DNA of 64,000 nucleotides from Streptomyces sp. ISL-43 (GCF_018614195.1 NZ_JAGGOT010000051.1:1-64000); one strand, 5' to 3'; shown: positions 23,175 to 30,963, counted from the first letter of the stretch. The notes: a model not told the origin generated them from the sequence alone. Numbers and translations: made by a program.

Positions 23175-23777
23175 TCAGTACGGCCCTCCGCGGAAGTACA
23201 CGGACCGTGCCGGGCGCGGGCGGTCGCCGCGTTCGTGCGCGGCGTCGGACCGGTCGGCGGGGGAGTGGCGCCGGGCCAGGGCGCGGAGCGCGTCCAGGCC
23301 GGCCAGGACCTCGGAGCGGTTGCCGGCGGTCTTCATCCAGGCGGGCAGCCGGGGGAACATCGCCCGGGTCGGGCTCCCGGTGCCGCGCTCGCGCAACCGG
23401 GCGCCGACGTAGGCGGCCAGCGCGTCTACGTGCTCCTCGTTGTAGGCCCACAGGACGCGGCCGGCGCAACGGGTCTGCAGCCACAGGGGCCGCCGGAAGA
23501 AGGGGTCCTCGGTGCCGCCGAGGACGGCGCCCCGCAGCCCGGCTCCCCGCACTTCGGCCTCCCACTCGGCGAGGGCGCCGCAAGGGGAGCAGGTCATGCG
23601 ACGGGGCCGGAACAGCAGCTCGGTGTAGTAGGCGAGCTCGGGAAGACCGGGCCGGGGCGCGACCAGCGCGCAGCCGCCGCACCGCGGGCAGACCACGAGC
23701 ATCCGCTCGGCGAAGCGGTCCAGGGCGAAGCCCGGGTCGCGGTGCCGGGACGGTTCGCTTCGCGGTTCGGAGTCCAT
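23175..23777 (-). CDS. Zinc-ribbon hypothetical protein
   Basis: The protein is 200 residues from the ATG at 23777 (MDSEPRSEPSRHRDPGF). CPRCGGCALV near residue 30 and CSPCGA near 62 form a paired CxxC zinc ribbon. The C-terminal half contains FFRRPLWLQTRCAGRVLWAYNEEHVDALAAYVGARL, whose repeated aromatic pattern is seen in a family of actinobacterial and proteobacterial TFIIB-type zinc-ribbon proteins of unknown role. A longer frame begins upstream at 23888, but its Arg/Pro/Gly-rich lead looks non-coding. Confidence 0.7.
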   Translation of the reverse strand: MDSEPRSEPSRHRDPGFALDRFAERMLVVCPRCGGCALVAPRPGLPELAYYTELLFRPRRMTCSPCGALAEWEAEVRGAGLRGAVLGGTEDPFFRRPLWLQTRCAGRVLWAYNEEHVDALAAYVGARLRERGTGSPTRAMFPRLPAWMKTAGNRSEVLAGLDALRALARRHSPADRSDAAHERGDRPRPARSVYFRGGPY

Positions 23778-24169
23778 GGCGGCACGATGCCAGGCCGGCG
23801 GGCGGTGACTCGCGGCGGGGTGGATCCGTCCCGCACCGCGACGGCAACACCGCCCGCTACCGCGGCCCAGGACCCGGACTTCGCCCACCCCGAAACCCCC
23901 GCCTGCCTGGGACGGGCGGCCGCCGCGCCGGCCGCCGACCCCACGTCATGGCGAAGTCCGGCCGGGCGCCGGCCACTTGGGGCTGTGCCGGGAGTACGGG
24001 TGTACCGACACCGACGGCACGCAGCCGGACTTCGCCGCCCACTGGGCCTGGAATCCGGAAGAGGAGTACGGGCCGCTCGGCGCCCCGCCGTGACTCCTGC
24101 CGGGGGCGGTTCATCCGCATGGTGAGATGCGTTGCCGCGGAGCGGCGGCCGCGTGCCAGACTCTGCCGC
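23778..24169. other. Intergenic stretch, possible degenerate short frame
   Basis: No convincing gene is seen. One plus frame near the end (about 23977-24093) reads LGLCREYGCTDTDGTQPDF followed by WNPEEEYGPL and a TGA. It looks protein-like but has no start or recognisable upstream part. It could be the end of a frameshifted small gene. The last 40 bases probably carry the promoter of the leader peptide that follows (TTGCCG at 24132-24137, CAGACT at 24157-24162). Confidence 0.25.
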
Positions 24170-24217
24170 ATGTCGCGCCAGCTGATTATTAGCGCCGGCG
24201 TGCCGGCCCCGAGCTGA
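24170..24217 (+). CDS. Putative leader peptide MSRQLIISAGVPAPS (attenuator peptide)
   Basis: This 15-codon frame starts with ATG and ends at TGA 24215-24217. It contains CTG ATT ATT; consecutive ATT codons are rare in such a GC-rich genome, so they stand out as Leu/Ile control codons. It is followed after 34 bases by a strong intrinsic terminator and then by a gene for an acetolactate-synthase-type ACT domain. This layout (leader with branched-chain codons, terminator, regulatory subunit) is classic transcription attenuation by ribosome stalling. GAGCTG at 24211-24216 can pair with CAGCTC at 24233-24238, which offers an alternative structure. Confidence 0.55.
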   Translation: MSRQLIISAGVPAPS

Positions 24218-24251
24218 CCGCGATGCCCCCAGCAGCTCACCGCCCGCACGC

Positions 24252-24286
24252 AGACCTCTCGCATCCGCGAGGGGTCTTCTTGTTTT
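24252..24286 (+). terminator. Intrinsic terminator between leader peptide and ACT gene (attenuator)
   Basis: AGACCTCTCGC (24252-24262) pairs with GCGAGGGGTCT (24267-24277), an 11-bp stem with one G-U pair and a 4-nt loop. It is followed by TCTTGTTTT. It stands 82 bases before the ACT gene, so transcription must read through it. That argues for regulation and against simple gene-end termination. Confidence 0.75.
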
Positions 24287-24368
24287 CCGGGACCACGCGC
24301 CCTCTCGCTCTGCGAACCTCTCAACCCGGTCGGCAAAGCCCCCGCCCCAGGACAGGAGCCCACCACTC

Positions 24369-24701
24369 ATGACCCGCAGCGATGTTCTCCCCGCCGTCTC
24401 CGCCGTCTCAGCCGTCTCCGCCGTCCCCGCCGTGCGTACCGTGCGGGCCGGTGACCCCGCCTGTCACACGCTGACCGTCACCGTCCAGGACGGCGGACAC
24501 GCCCTCACCCGCATCGCCGCGATGCTCAACAACCTCTCCGTCAGGGCGCTTTCCTTCAGGGCCTCCGAAGGCGGCGGCCTCGCGGTCTGCGAGATCGTCG
24601 TACCCGCCACCGACTCGCCGCGCGCCCAGGCCAAGCTGCTCCGCTGCGTGGAGGTCGTCGGCGTCACGGCCCGCCTGGCGTCGGACCTTCCGGTCGGCTG
24701 A
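24369..24701 (+). CDS. Stand-alone ACT-domain protein, acetolactate synthase small-subunit-like
   Basis: The protein is 110 residues. A repetitive N-terminus (SAVSAVSAVPAV) is followed by an ACT fold: HTLTVTVQDGGHALTRIAAMLNNLSVRALSF, then GGLAVCEIVVP and LLRCVEVVGV. This matches the N-terminal domain of IlvN/IlvH or the short IlvM form, which binds valine or leucine and regulates acetolactate synthase. The full IlvN is about 160-175 residues, so only the ACT part is present. No catalytic subunit is adjacent. The attenuator-like leader upstream suggests control by branched-chain amino acids. Confidence 0.72.
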   Translation: MTRSDVLPAVSAVSAVSAVPAVRTVRAGDPACHTLTVTVQDGGHALTRIAAMLNNLSVRALSFRASEGGGLAVCEIVVPATDSPRAQAKLLRCVEVVGVTARLASDLPVG

Positions 24702-24755
24702 ACGGCCCCCGCCGTCCGGCGGCTCCGCTGGTCGACGCCTCTTCGAGCGGCTTAC

Positions 24756-24785
24756 TTGACTGACCGTTCCAGTATCCCCTACAGT
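24756..24785 (+). promoter_or_regulatory. Promoter of a probably leaderless TetR mRNA with overlapping inverted repeat
   Basis: TTGACT (24756-24761) and TACAGT (24780-24785) are separated by 18 bases. The GTG start is 8 bases after the -10 element, so transcription probably begins at or next to the start codon. ACTG-N7-CAGT in the spacer is a short inverted repeat that could bind the encoded repressor. Confidence 0.6.
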
Positions 24786-24792
24786 ATCGAAC

Positions 24793-25377
24793 GTGGCCAG
24801 GACCAAGGAATTCGATCCGGACGCCGCGCTGCAGTCAGCCCTGGAGCTGTTCTGGCAGCGCGGTTACGAAGCGACGTCGATGGCGGACCTCGTCGAGCGT
24901 CTCGGCATCGGACGTGCCAGCATCTACGCCACCTTCGGCAACAAGCACGAGCTGTACCTGAAGGCGCTGGACCGCTACAACGAGAACCGCGACCCGGTCC
25001 TGCTCCGCGAACTGTCCCAGCCGGGACCCGCGCTGCCGGCCGTGCGGGCGGTGGTACGCCGCTTCGCCGCCGAGGCGAGTTCCGGCAGCCGGCGGCTTAC
25101 CGGCTGCTTCGTGACCAATACGGCCGCGGAGCTGGGGGCGGACGACCCGGTGGCGGCCCGCAGGGTCGAGGCGAGCTGGAACCACATCGAGACCCTGATC
25201 CACTCGGCGCTGGCCCGGGCCCACGCGCAGGGCGAACTGCCCGCGGACCGCGATCCGCGCGCACTGGCCCGGATGCTGCTGGTGCTCATGCAGGGCCTGC
25301 GGGTCGTCGGAAAGGTGTCGGACGACCCGGGCCGGGTGCGCGACGCGGCGGAGCAGGCCCTGGTGCTGCTCGACTGA
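24793..25377 (+). CDS. TetR/AcrR family transcriptional regulator
   Basis: The protein is 194 residues starting with GTG. Its HTH is LELFWQRGYEATSMADLVERLGIGRASIYATFGNKHELY in outline, residues about 15-55, followed by a TetR_C_16/11-like ligand domain (GCFVTNTAAELGADDP, GLRVVGKV). TetR proteins of this subgroup often control neighbouring MFS exporters and SDR or oxidoreductase genes, and both follow here. A terminator separates it from the MFS gene, which has its own palindromic site. Confidence 0.9.
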   Translation: MARTKEFDPDAALQSALELFWQRGYEATSMADLVERLGIGRASIYATFGNKHELYLKALDRYNENRDPVLLRELSQPGPALPAVRAVVRRFAAEASSGSRRLTGCFVTNTAAELGADDPVAARRVEASWNHIETLIHSALARAHAQGELPADRDPRALARMLLVLMQGLRVVGKVSDDPGRVRDAAEQALVLLD

Positions 25378-25382
25378 ATCGC

Positions 25383-25405
25383 ACCTCCCTCCGGGAGGTT
25401 GTTTT
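25383..25405 (+). terminator. Intrinsic terminator after the TetR gene
   Basis: ACCTCCC (25383-25389) pairs with GGGAGGT (25393-25399) around TCC and is followed by TGTTTT. It begins five bases after the TetR stop codon. Confidence 0.8.
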
Positions 25406-25412
25406 ATGGGGT

Positions 25413-25424
25413 CATTCTGGAATG
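25413..25424. promoter_or_regulatory. Palindrome in the MFS promoter (candidate TetR operator)
   Basis: CATTC-TG-GAATG lies 24 bases before the MFS start and just before a TACGAT -10-like element (25425-25430). This is the usual place for repression by the adjacent TetR protein. Confidence 0.5.
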
Positions 25425-25447
25425 TACGATCAAGTTTAGGGGGAGTC

Positions 25448-26851
25448 ATGACCGTCACTCAAAGCGAGAACACCACGACCGGGCACACCACGACCGGGCA
25501 TGCGGCGACCGCAGCCGCGGCGACCGGAGCGGCCGGACCTGCCACCGGCCCCGCCTTCGCGCTGCTCGGCACCGTTCAGATGTCACTGATCTTCGCGCTC
25601 ACCTCGCTCGTGGTGCCGCTGCCCACGATCGGCCGAGAGTTCTCCCTGGCCCGCGACGACCTGATCCTCCTCAGCGCCGCCTACGGGCTGACCTTCGCCG
25701 GCCTCCTGCTCTTCGGCGGCCGGCTCGCCGACCGGTTCGGCGGCCGCCGCGTGCTGAGCGCCGGACTGCTCGTCTTCGCCGTCGCCTCCCTCGCCGCGCC
25801 GCTCGCCCAGGGGCCTGGGATCCTGCTCGCCGCCCGCTTCGCCCAAGGGGTGGGCGCCGCGCTCACCGCGCCCGCCGCCATGGCCGTACTGCGCGCCGTC
25901 TTCCCCCAGCCCGCCGCGTACGGGAGGGCGATGGCCACCTGGGGCGGCCTCTCGGTCCTCGGTGCGACCGCCGGGAACCTGCTCTCCGGGGTGATCTCCG
26001 CACTGGCCGGCTGGCGACTGTCCTTCGCCGTCCCGGTCGCGGTGGCCGTCACCGCCCTCGTCCTCGCCCCCCGGCTGCTGCCCGCCACCCCGGCGGGCGC
26101 GGGCCGCTCGCTGGACCTGCCGGGCGCACTGCTGGCCACCACCGGAATCAGCCTGGCCAGCTACGGCCTCGTCCTCACCGACGCCCACTCCTGGGGTTCG
26201 AGCACCGTCATGGTCTCCCTGCTCACCGCGGCCGCGCTCCTCCTGGCCTTCCCGCTCGTCGAGCGCCGGGCCCGGGACCCGCTGCTCCCGCTCGGATTCC
26301 TCCGCGACCGGCGCCGGGTCCTGGCCCTCTCCGCCATCGGCCTGACCGCGGCCGGTACGGCCACGACCTTCGTCCTCCTCTCGCTCCACCTCCAGCAGGA
26401 CCTCGGCTGGTCGGCGCTGCGCACCTCCGCCGCCTTCGTCCCCTTCGCCGTGGTGCTGCTCGCCGCCGGCCGGGCGGCAGGCCCGCTCGTCGCCCGGTAC
26501 GGGGCTCCGCTCGTCAGCACGGCCGGGCTCGTGACCGCGGCGGCCGGCCTCGCGCTCCTCGCGCTCACCGGTCTGGCCGCGGACATCCCGTACGCCTACG
26601 GCCTCCTCCCCGGCCTGGTCCTGTTGCCGGCCGGCGCCGCCGCGGCCTTCGCGGGCGCCGCGGTGGTGGCCACCGACGGGGTGGAGCCGCACCAGGCGGG
26701 ACTCGCGGGCGGCGTCATGAACACCGCGATGGAACTCGGTCCGACGGTCGTCTTCGCCGCCGTGCTCGCCCTCGGCTCCGACACGATCTCGCTCGCGGTG
26801 TCGGCGGTCGCCTTCGCCGCCGTCGCCTTCCTCAACAGCCGGGTCAAGTAA
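25448..26851 (+). CDS. MFS transporter, DHA2-type drug exporter-like
   Basis: The protein is 467 residues from the ATG at 25448, preceded by AGGGGGAGTC; an upstream ATG at 25406 overlaps the promoter and is rejected. A polar, Thr/Ala-rich N-terminus is followed by about 14 hydrophobic helices. The MFS loop motif FGGRLADRFGGRR lies between helices 2 and 3, and AGNLLSGVISALAGWR matches the exporter motif C region. This is typical of proton-driven multidrug or antibiotic exporters. It probably forms a unit with the SDR gene 116 bases downstream, under control of the TetR upstream. Confidence 0.88.
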   Translation: MTVTQSENTTTGHTTTGHAATAAAATGAAGPATGPAFALLGTVQMSLIFALTSLVVPLPTIGREFSLARDDLILLSAAYGLTFAGLLLFGGRLADRFGGRRVLSAGLLVFAVASLAAPLAQGPGILLAARFAQGVGAALTAPAAMAVLRAVFPQPAAYGRAMATWGGLSVLGATAGNLLSGVISALAGWRLSFAVPVAVAVTALVLAPRLLPATPAGAGRSLDLPGALLATTGISLASYGLVLTDAHSWGSSTVMVSLLTAAALLLAFPLVERRARDPLLPLGFLRDRRRVLALSAIGLTAAGTATTFVLLSLHLQQDLGWSALRTSAAFVPFAVVLLAAGRAAGPLVARYGAPLVSTAGLVTAAAGLALLALTGLAADIPYAYGLLPGLVLLPAGAAAAFAGAAVVATDGVEPHQAGLAGGVMNTAMELGPTVVFAAVLALGSDTISLAVSAVAFAAVAFLNSRVK

Positions 26852-26890
26852 CCGGACACCGGGGCCGGCCCCCCACGGACCGGCCGCCGC

Positions 26891-26917
26891 GACCGGTGAC
26901 CACCACGGTCACCGGTC
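26891..26917. other. Hairpin between MFS and SDR genes
   Basis: GACCGGTGACC (26891-26901) and GGTCACCGGTC (26907-26917) are a perfect 11-bp inverted repeat around ACCAC. It could attenuate transcription into the SDR gene or protect the upstream mRNA. A further GTCACC copy lies nearby at 26943. Confidence 0.45.
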
Positions 26918-26967
26918 ACCGCTCAACAGCCACCGAACACCAGTCACCGAACAGGGGATCCACCACC

Positions 26968-27732
26968 ATGTCCGCACGTTTCACCGGCAAGAGCGTCCTC
27001 GTCACCGGCGGGGGTTCCGGAATCGGACGGGCCGTCGCCCTCGCCTTCGCCGCCGAAGGGGCCTCGGTCGTCGTGGCGGGGCGCAGCGCCGCACCGCTCG
27101 ACGAGACCGTCGCACTGATAGAGGAGGAGGGCGGCACCGCCGCCGCGGTGACCGCGGACGTGACCCGCTCCGAGGACGTACGGGCCTTGATCCGCAGCAC
27201 CGTCGAACATTTCGGCAGCCTCGACGTCGCCGTGAACAACGCGGGCGTCTTCCGAGGCGGCGCGCCCGTCGCCGACCTCCCCGAGGAGGACTGGCGCACC
27301 CTCCTCGACGTCAACGTCACGGGTGTGCTGTTCAGCCTCCAGGCCGAAATCGCCCGGATGCGGGAGCAGCCCGCCGGCGGGGCGATCGTCAACGTCTCCT
27401 CGAACCTCGGCGCGCACGCCCGTATCCCGGGGGCGGCCGGCTACGTGGCCACCAAGGCGGCCGTCTCCGCCCTGACCCGGGCCGCGGCCTTGGACCACAT
27501 CGCCGAGGGTGTCCGCATCAACGCGGTCAGCCCCGGTCCGTCCGCCACGTCGATGTCGCTGCGGCGGGGCGAGAGCGACGCCGATCGCGCCGCCCGGATG
27601 AAGGACGAATCGCCGCTGGGCCGGGTGTCCTCCACCGCCGAGGTCGCGGCGGCCGTGCTCTACCTGGCCTCATCGGACGCCGCCTCCGTGGTCGGCACCG
27701 ACCTGGTGATCGACGGCGGCGTGGCGGCCTGA
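26968..27732 (+). CDS. Short-chain dehydrogenase/reductase (SDR)
   Basis: The protein is 254 residues. The cofactor motif TGGGSGIG is at 14-21, NNAGVF near 91, catalytic Ser in NVSSNLG, and Y-x-x-x-K as YVATK near 155. The C-terminal VVGTDLVIDGG is the classical SDR end. It is an NAD(P)-dependent oxidoreductase of the FabG/glucose-dehydrogenase-like group. The substrate cannot be read from sequence. An AGGGGAT ribosome site precedes the ATG. Confidence 0.9.
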   Translation: MSARFTGKSVLVTGGGSGIGRAVALAFAAEGASVVVAGRSAAPLDETVALIEEEGGTAAAVTADVTRSEDVRALIRSTVEHFGSLDVAVNNAGVFRGGAPVADLPEEDWRTLLDVNVTGVLFSLQAEIARMREQPAGGAIVNVSSNLGAHARIPGAAGYVATKAAVSALTRAAALDHIAEGVRINAVSPGPSATSMSLRRGESDADRAARMKDESPLGRVSSTAEVAAAVLYLASSDAASVVGTDLVIDGGVAA

Positions 27733-27789
27733 AGGCCCAGCGGCCCGGCACCCGGGGCCGTCCAGCGGGCGTGAGGCGCCGGAAACGGC

Positions 27790-27827
27790 TTCGGCCCCCT
27801 TGACGCCAGGGCGTCAAGGGGGCCGAA
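27790..27827. terminator. Long inverted-repeat terminator between SDR gene and tRNA
   Basis: An 18-bp arm (TTCGGCCCCCTTGACGCC, 27790-27807) pairs perfectly with 27810-27827 around a 2-nt centre. It serves the plus-strand SDR gene and the minus-strand tRNA, which ends eight bases away. Confidence 0.8.
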
Positions 27828-27834
27828 CCATTCG

Positions 27835-27908
27835 TAGCGGGGACAGGATTTGAACCTGCGACCTCTGGGTTATGAGCCCAGCGAGCTACCGAGCTGCTCC
27901 ACCCCGCG
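27835..27908 (-). tRNA. Initiator tRNA-fMet (anticodon CAU)
   Basis: The minus strand reads CGCGGGGTGGAGCAGCTCGG and on to the CTCATAA anticodon loop and the TTCAAAT T-loop, ending GTCCCCGCTA. The 1-72 pair is mismatched (C1/U72), and the anticodon stem carries the three consecutive G-C pairs (GGG/CCC). Both are identity marks of the bacterial initiator tRNA. The 3' CCA is not encoded. The plus sequence ACTGTA at 27920-27925 gives a TACAGT -10-like element on the minus strand. Confidence 0.95.
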
Positions 27909-28087
27909 TCGTTGATGCCACTGTACGGGACGTCCGGCGGGCCTCCCGCCACTCGCGCCGGCGGGGGCCCGCCACCGCTCCGCAATATCTGTGCTCGCGA
28001 AGACAGAATTGAATACGGCGTGCGGTAAGAATTTCTGGGCCCGTGAAGGAGCGGCCTAATTTGCGGGCCCATCCGGATCGGGCGTGC

Positions 28088-28261
28088 TACTGTGGTTTCA
28101 GTTGCAGTTGTGGTTCCCAAAATTTCAGCACCCTCGCCGGCTCTTCACTGAGCGGCGCGAGTGTTCTAGTTTTTCCGGTGTTTTCCGGGCTGGGCAATCA
28201 TTCGGCGACTCGAGATCCGTACAGTGCGGATCTCTGGGCTGTGCCCCGAAGGAGATTTACC
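28088..28261 (+). promoter_or_regulatory. Promoter and long structured 5' leader of the cold-shock gene
   Basis: A TACTGT -10-like element lies at 28088-28093. The roughly 160-base stretch before the ATG has no gene and is U/A-richer than the surroundings. It contains a perfect 8-bp hairpin GAGATCCG/CGGATCTC (28212-28219 and 28227-28234), close to the AAGGAGA ribosome site at 28249-28255. CspA-family mRNAs often have long leaders that act as temperature-sensitive structures. The hairpin is seen; the thermosensor role is inferred. Confidence 0.5.
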
Positions 28262-28465
28262 ATGGCTAATGGCACCGTGAAGTGGTTCAACGCGGAAAAG
28301 GGTTTCGGCTTCATCGAGCAGGAGGGCGGCGGTCCTGACGTCTTCGCCCACTACTCGAACATCGCCTCCCAGGGCTTCCGCGAGCTCCAGGAAGGCCAGA
28401 AGGTCAGCTTCGACATCGCGCAGGGCCAGAAGGGCCCGACCGCTGAGAACATCGTCACCGTCTGA
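28262..28465 (+). CDS. cspA: CspA-family cold-shock protein
   Basis: The protein is 67 residues, the normal length. RNP1 is KGFGFIE and RNP2 is DVFAHY; the start is MANGTVKWFNAEKGFG. It is a single OB-fold RNA/DNA chaperone that melts secondary structure. It has a near-perfect AAGGAGA ribosome site and a strong terminator. The DEAD-box RNA helicase gene follows, so the two probably share the cold or RNA-stress response. Confidence 0.96.
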   Translation: MANGTVKWFNAEKGFGFIEQEGGGPDVFAHYSNIASQGFRELQEGQKVSFDIAQGQKGPTAENIVTV

Positions 28466-28484
28466 CGTTCAAGCGTAAACACGT

Positions 28485-28520
28485 AGCTGGGGCCCGCACC
28501 TTGGGGTGCGGGCCCCAGCT
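28485..28520 (+). terminator. Strong intrinsic terminator after cold-shock gene
   Basis: AGCTGGGGCCCGCACC (28485-28500) pairs perfectly over 16 bp with GGTGCGGGCCCCAGCT (28505-28520) around TTGG. It is followed by CGTTGCGTTTTCC. Confidence 0.9.
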
Positions 28521-28819
28521 CGTTGCGTTTTCCCGGCTCCGCCGGCCTCACCCGGCCCGCGTGAGCGGCGCGACGGCGCAAGCCTTCGACGCGCCACCTC
28601 TGTTCGGCCGACGGATTCACTCCTCGGCTCCCCGCCCGCACGCGATCGCCCTTCACATCGGCGCGCAGTGCGGTGCCCCTTTCCTGACGGGCCGGTCGCA
28701 GTTCATTCCGGCTCCGCCATATCTGATTATTGCTCCGGCTCATTCTTGTGATTCGTCGTGCGGCTCGTATTCCGCTGCCGAGAATTCCTCGATGTGTGCC
28801 GTATCGAGGAAGGTTCTGC

Positions 28820-30445
28820 ATGAACCGTACGACTCGCATGAATGACCGTTCTTCCCGCACCCGCACGGGCGGTGGCTCCTCCGGTTCCTACGGTGGCTCC
28901 TCCTCCGGCTCTTACGGCGGTTCCTCCTCCGGCTCTTACGGCGGCTCCTACGGCGGTTCCGCCGGGTCCGCCGGCCGAGGGAGCCGTTTCGGCTCGTCGG
29001 CCCCCAGCCGGTCCGGCGGCCCGAAGCGCTCCAGTGGTGGTTACGGTGGCGGTGGCGGCGGCCGCCGCTCCGCGCCGCAGGGCGAGTTCGCCCTGCCGGT
29101 GACCGTGGTCCCGGGGCTGCCCGCCGTCGAGGCGTTCGCCGACCTCGCCATGCCGGCCCAGCTGCTCACCGCGCTCACCGCCGAAGGCGTGACCACGCCG
29201 TTCCCGATCCAGGCCGCCACGCTGCCCAACACGCTCGCGGGCCGGGACGTCATGGGCCGCGGCCGCACCGGCTCCGGCAAGACCCTGGCCTTCGGCCTCG
29301 CGCTGCTGGCCCGTACGGCCGGCCAGAGCGCCGAGCCGGGTCGCCCGCTCGCGCTGATCCTCGTACCCACGCGTGAACTCGCGCAGCAGGTCACGACGGC
29401 GCTCACCCCCTATGCCCGCGCGGTGAAGCTGCGCATGGCCACCGTCGTCGGCGGCATGCCGATCCACCGGCAGGCCGGCGCGCTGCGCGCCGGGGCCGAG
29501 GTGGTCGTGGCCACGCCCGGCCGTCTGAAGGACCTCATCCAGCGGGGCGACTGCCGGCTGAACCAGGTCGCCATCACCGTCCTGGACGAGGCCGACCAGA
29601 TGGCCGACATGGGGTTCATGCCCCAGGTCACCGCGCTGCTCGACCAGGTGCGTCCCGAGGGCCAGCGGATGCTGTTCTCCGCCACGCTCGACCGCAACGT
29701 CGACCTGCTGGTCCGCCGCTACCTGACCGACCCCGTCGTGCACTCCGTCGACCCCTCGGCCGGCGCCGTCACCACGATGGAGCACCACGTCCTGCACGTG
29801 CAGAGCTTCGACAAGCAGGCAGCCACGACCGAGATCGCCGCCCGAGAGGGCCGCGTGATCATGTTCCTGGACACCAAGCACGCCGTGGACCGGCTGACCG
29901 AGCACCTGCTGAGCAGCGGCGTGCGCGCCGCGGCCCTGCACGGCGGCAAGTCGCAGCCCCAGCGCACGCGTACGCTGGCGCAGTTCAAGACCGGGCACGT
30001 CAGCGTGCTGGTGGCCACCAACGTCGCCGCCCGGGGCATCCACGTCGACAACCTCGACCTCGTCGTCAACGTGGACCCGCCGACCGACCACAAGGACTAC
30101 CTGCACCGCGGCGGCCGTACCGCCCGGGCCGGCGAGTCCGGCAGCGTGGTCACCCTGGTGCTGCCCAACCAGCGCCGTGAGATGACCCGTCTGATGGCCG
30201 CCGCCGGGATCACCCCGCAGACCACCCAGGTCCGCTCCGGCGAGGCCGAACTGAACCGGATCACCGGCGCTCAGGCACCGTCCGGCATCCCCGTCGTCAT
30301 CACCGCGCCCGTCACCGAGCGCGCCAAGCGCTCGACCAGCTCCTCCCGGGGCCGGCGCAGCCGTCCCGCACAGGACCGGCGCAGCCGCACGGGCACGGCG
30401 CCCAGGGGTTCCGAGGGCCGTTCGGCCCTCGCCGCAGCCGCGTAG
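28820..30445 (+). CDS. DEAD-box ATP-dependent RNA helicase with Gly/Ser/Tyr-rich N-terminal tail
   Basis: The protein is 541 residues from the ATG at 28820, preceded by CGAGGAAGG. A low-complexity tail at about 17-85 repeats GSYGGSSS units. The helicase core has Q motif FPIQAATL, Walker A GRTGSGKT near 150, PTRELAQQ, motif II VLDEADQM near 255, SAT, then RecA2 motifs (VATNVAARGIHVDNLDLVVN, HRGGRTARAG). The C-terminus is basic (SSSRGRRSRPAQDRRSR). Such helicases unwind structured RNA, particularly in the cold. The YGG-rich tail may promote condensate formation or RNA binding; that is inference. A small conserved gene follows 48 bases downstream. Confidence 0.93.
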   Translation: MNRTTRMNDRSSRTRTGGGSSGSYGGSSSGSYGGSSSGSYGGSYGGSAGSAGRGSRFGSSAPSRSGGPKRSSGGYGGGGGGRRSAPQGEFALPVTVVPGLPAVEAFADLAMPAQLLTALTAEGVTTPFPIQAATLPNTLAGRDVMGRGRTGSGKTLAFGLALLARTAGQSAEPGRPLALILVPTRELAQQVTTALTPYARAVKLRMATVVGGMPIHRQAGALRAGAEVVVATPGRLKDLIQRGDCRLNQVAITVLDEADQMADMGFMPQVTALLDQVRPEGQRMLFSATLDRNVDLLVRRYLTDPVVHSVDPSAGAVTTMEHHVLHVQSFDKQAATTEIAAREGRVIMFLDTKHAVDRLTEHLLSSGVRAAALHGGKSQPQRTRTLAQFKTGHVSVLVATNVAARGIHVDNLDLVVNVDPPTDHKDYLHRGGRTARAGESGSVVTLVLPNQRREMTRLMAAAGITPQTTQVRSGEAELNRITGAQAPSGIPVVITAPVTERAKRSTSSSRGRRSRPAQDRRSRTGTAPRGSEGRSALAAAA

Positions 30446-30493
30446 ATCGCCCGGACAGTCCCCAGACCGGTTCTCTGCTACCTGTGAGGCATC

Positions 30494-30805
30494 ATGCGCT
30501 GCGTCATCGCCCGCTTTCCGTTCGACCTGACCAAGAGCGGGGTCCTGGACTCGATGAAGGGCGTCAAGCCCGAACCCATCACGGGTGAGTCGGTGGTCAT
30601 CGGCCGTCGCGTCTACCCCGTCAAGCAGGTGGGTGCCGTCATCACCCGCCAGGACCGCCGCGACTTCACCGCCGGTGAGGTGATCAGGGCCCTGAGCGCG
30701 CTGGGCTTCACCTGCCGCGTGCTCGCCCCGGAGCCCGCGCCCGCCGACGCCCTGACCCCGGTCCAGAAGGCGTCCGCGCTGCTCGGCGCCCCCACCGGCG
30801 CCTAA
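30494..30805 (+). CDS. Small conserved protein downstream of the DEAD-box helicase
   Basis: This 103-residue protein starts MRCVIARFPFDLTKSGVLDSMKGVKPEPI. It has GESVVIGRRVYPVKQVGAVITRQDRRDF, then a helical TAGEVIRALSALGFTCRVL. It has no signal or membrane segment. I have no functional family for it. Similar small proteins next to cold-shock helicases in Streptomyces suggest an RNA-related role, which is inference from position. It has its own GAGG site seven bases before the ATG and probably shares the helicase transcript. Confidence 0.75.
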   Translation: MRCVIARFPFDLTKSGVLDSMKGVKPEPITGESVVIGRRVYPVKQVGAVITRQDRRDFTAGEVIRALSALGFTCRVLAPEPAPADALTPVQKASALLGAPTGA

Positions 30806-30901
30806 GCCCTGTCGTCGAAGTGGCGCCTGGCCCGCGACGCGGGCCTTACCAGCTCCACTTTGATGACACGCCTTAGGGCGTAGCGAACACCACGTACGGC
30901 C

Positions 30902-30940
30902 CCGAGGGCCCCGATCGGCAGCAGCCGACGGGGCCCTCGG
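30902..30940. terminator. Hairpin terminator after the cold-shock helicase unit
   Basis: CCGAGGGCCCCG (30902-30913) pairs with CGGGGCCCTCGG (30929-30940). Within the loop TCGGC/GCCGA extends the stem past one bulged base. It separates convergent transcription units. Confidence 0.75.
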
Positions 30941-30963
30941 TGCTGTGCGCGAACCGTTCCCGG

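Noticed and set aside
28088..28261. Short protein frame over the cold-shock leader
   Set aside because: The upstream extension of the CspA frame is not protein-like; the AAGGAGA and MANGTVKWF start are decisive.
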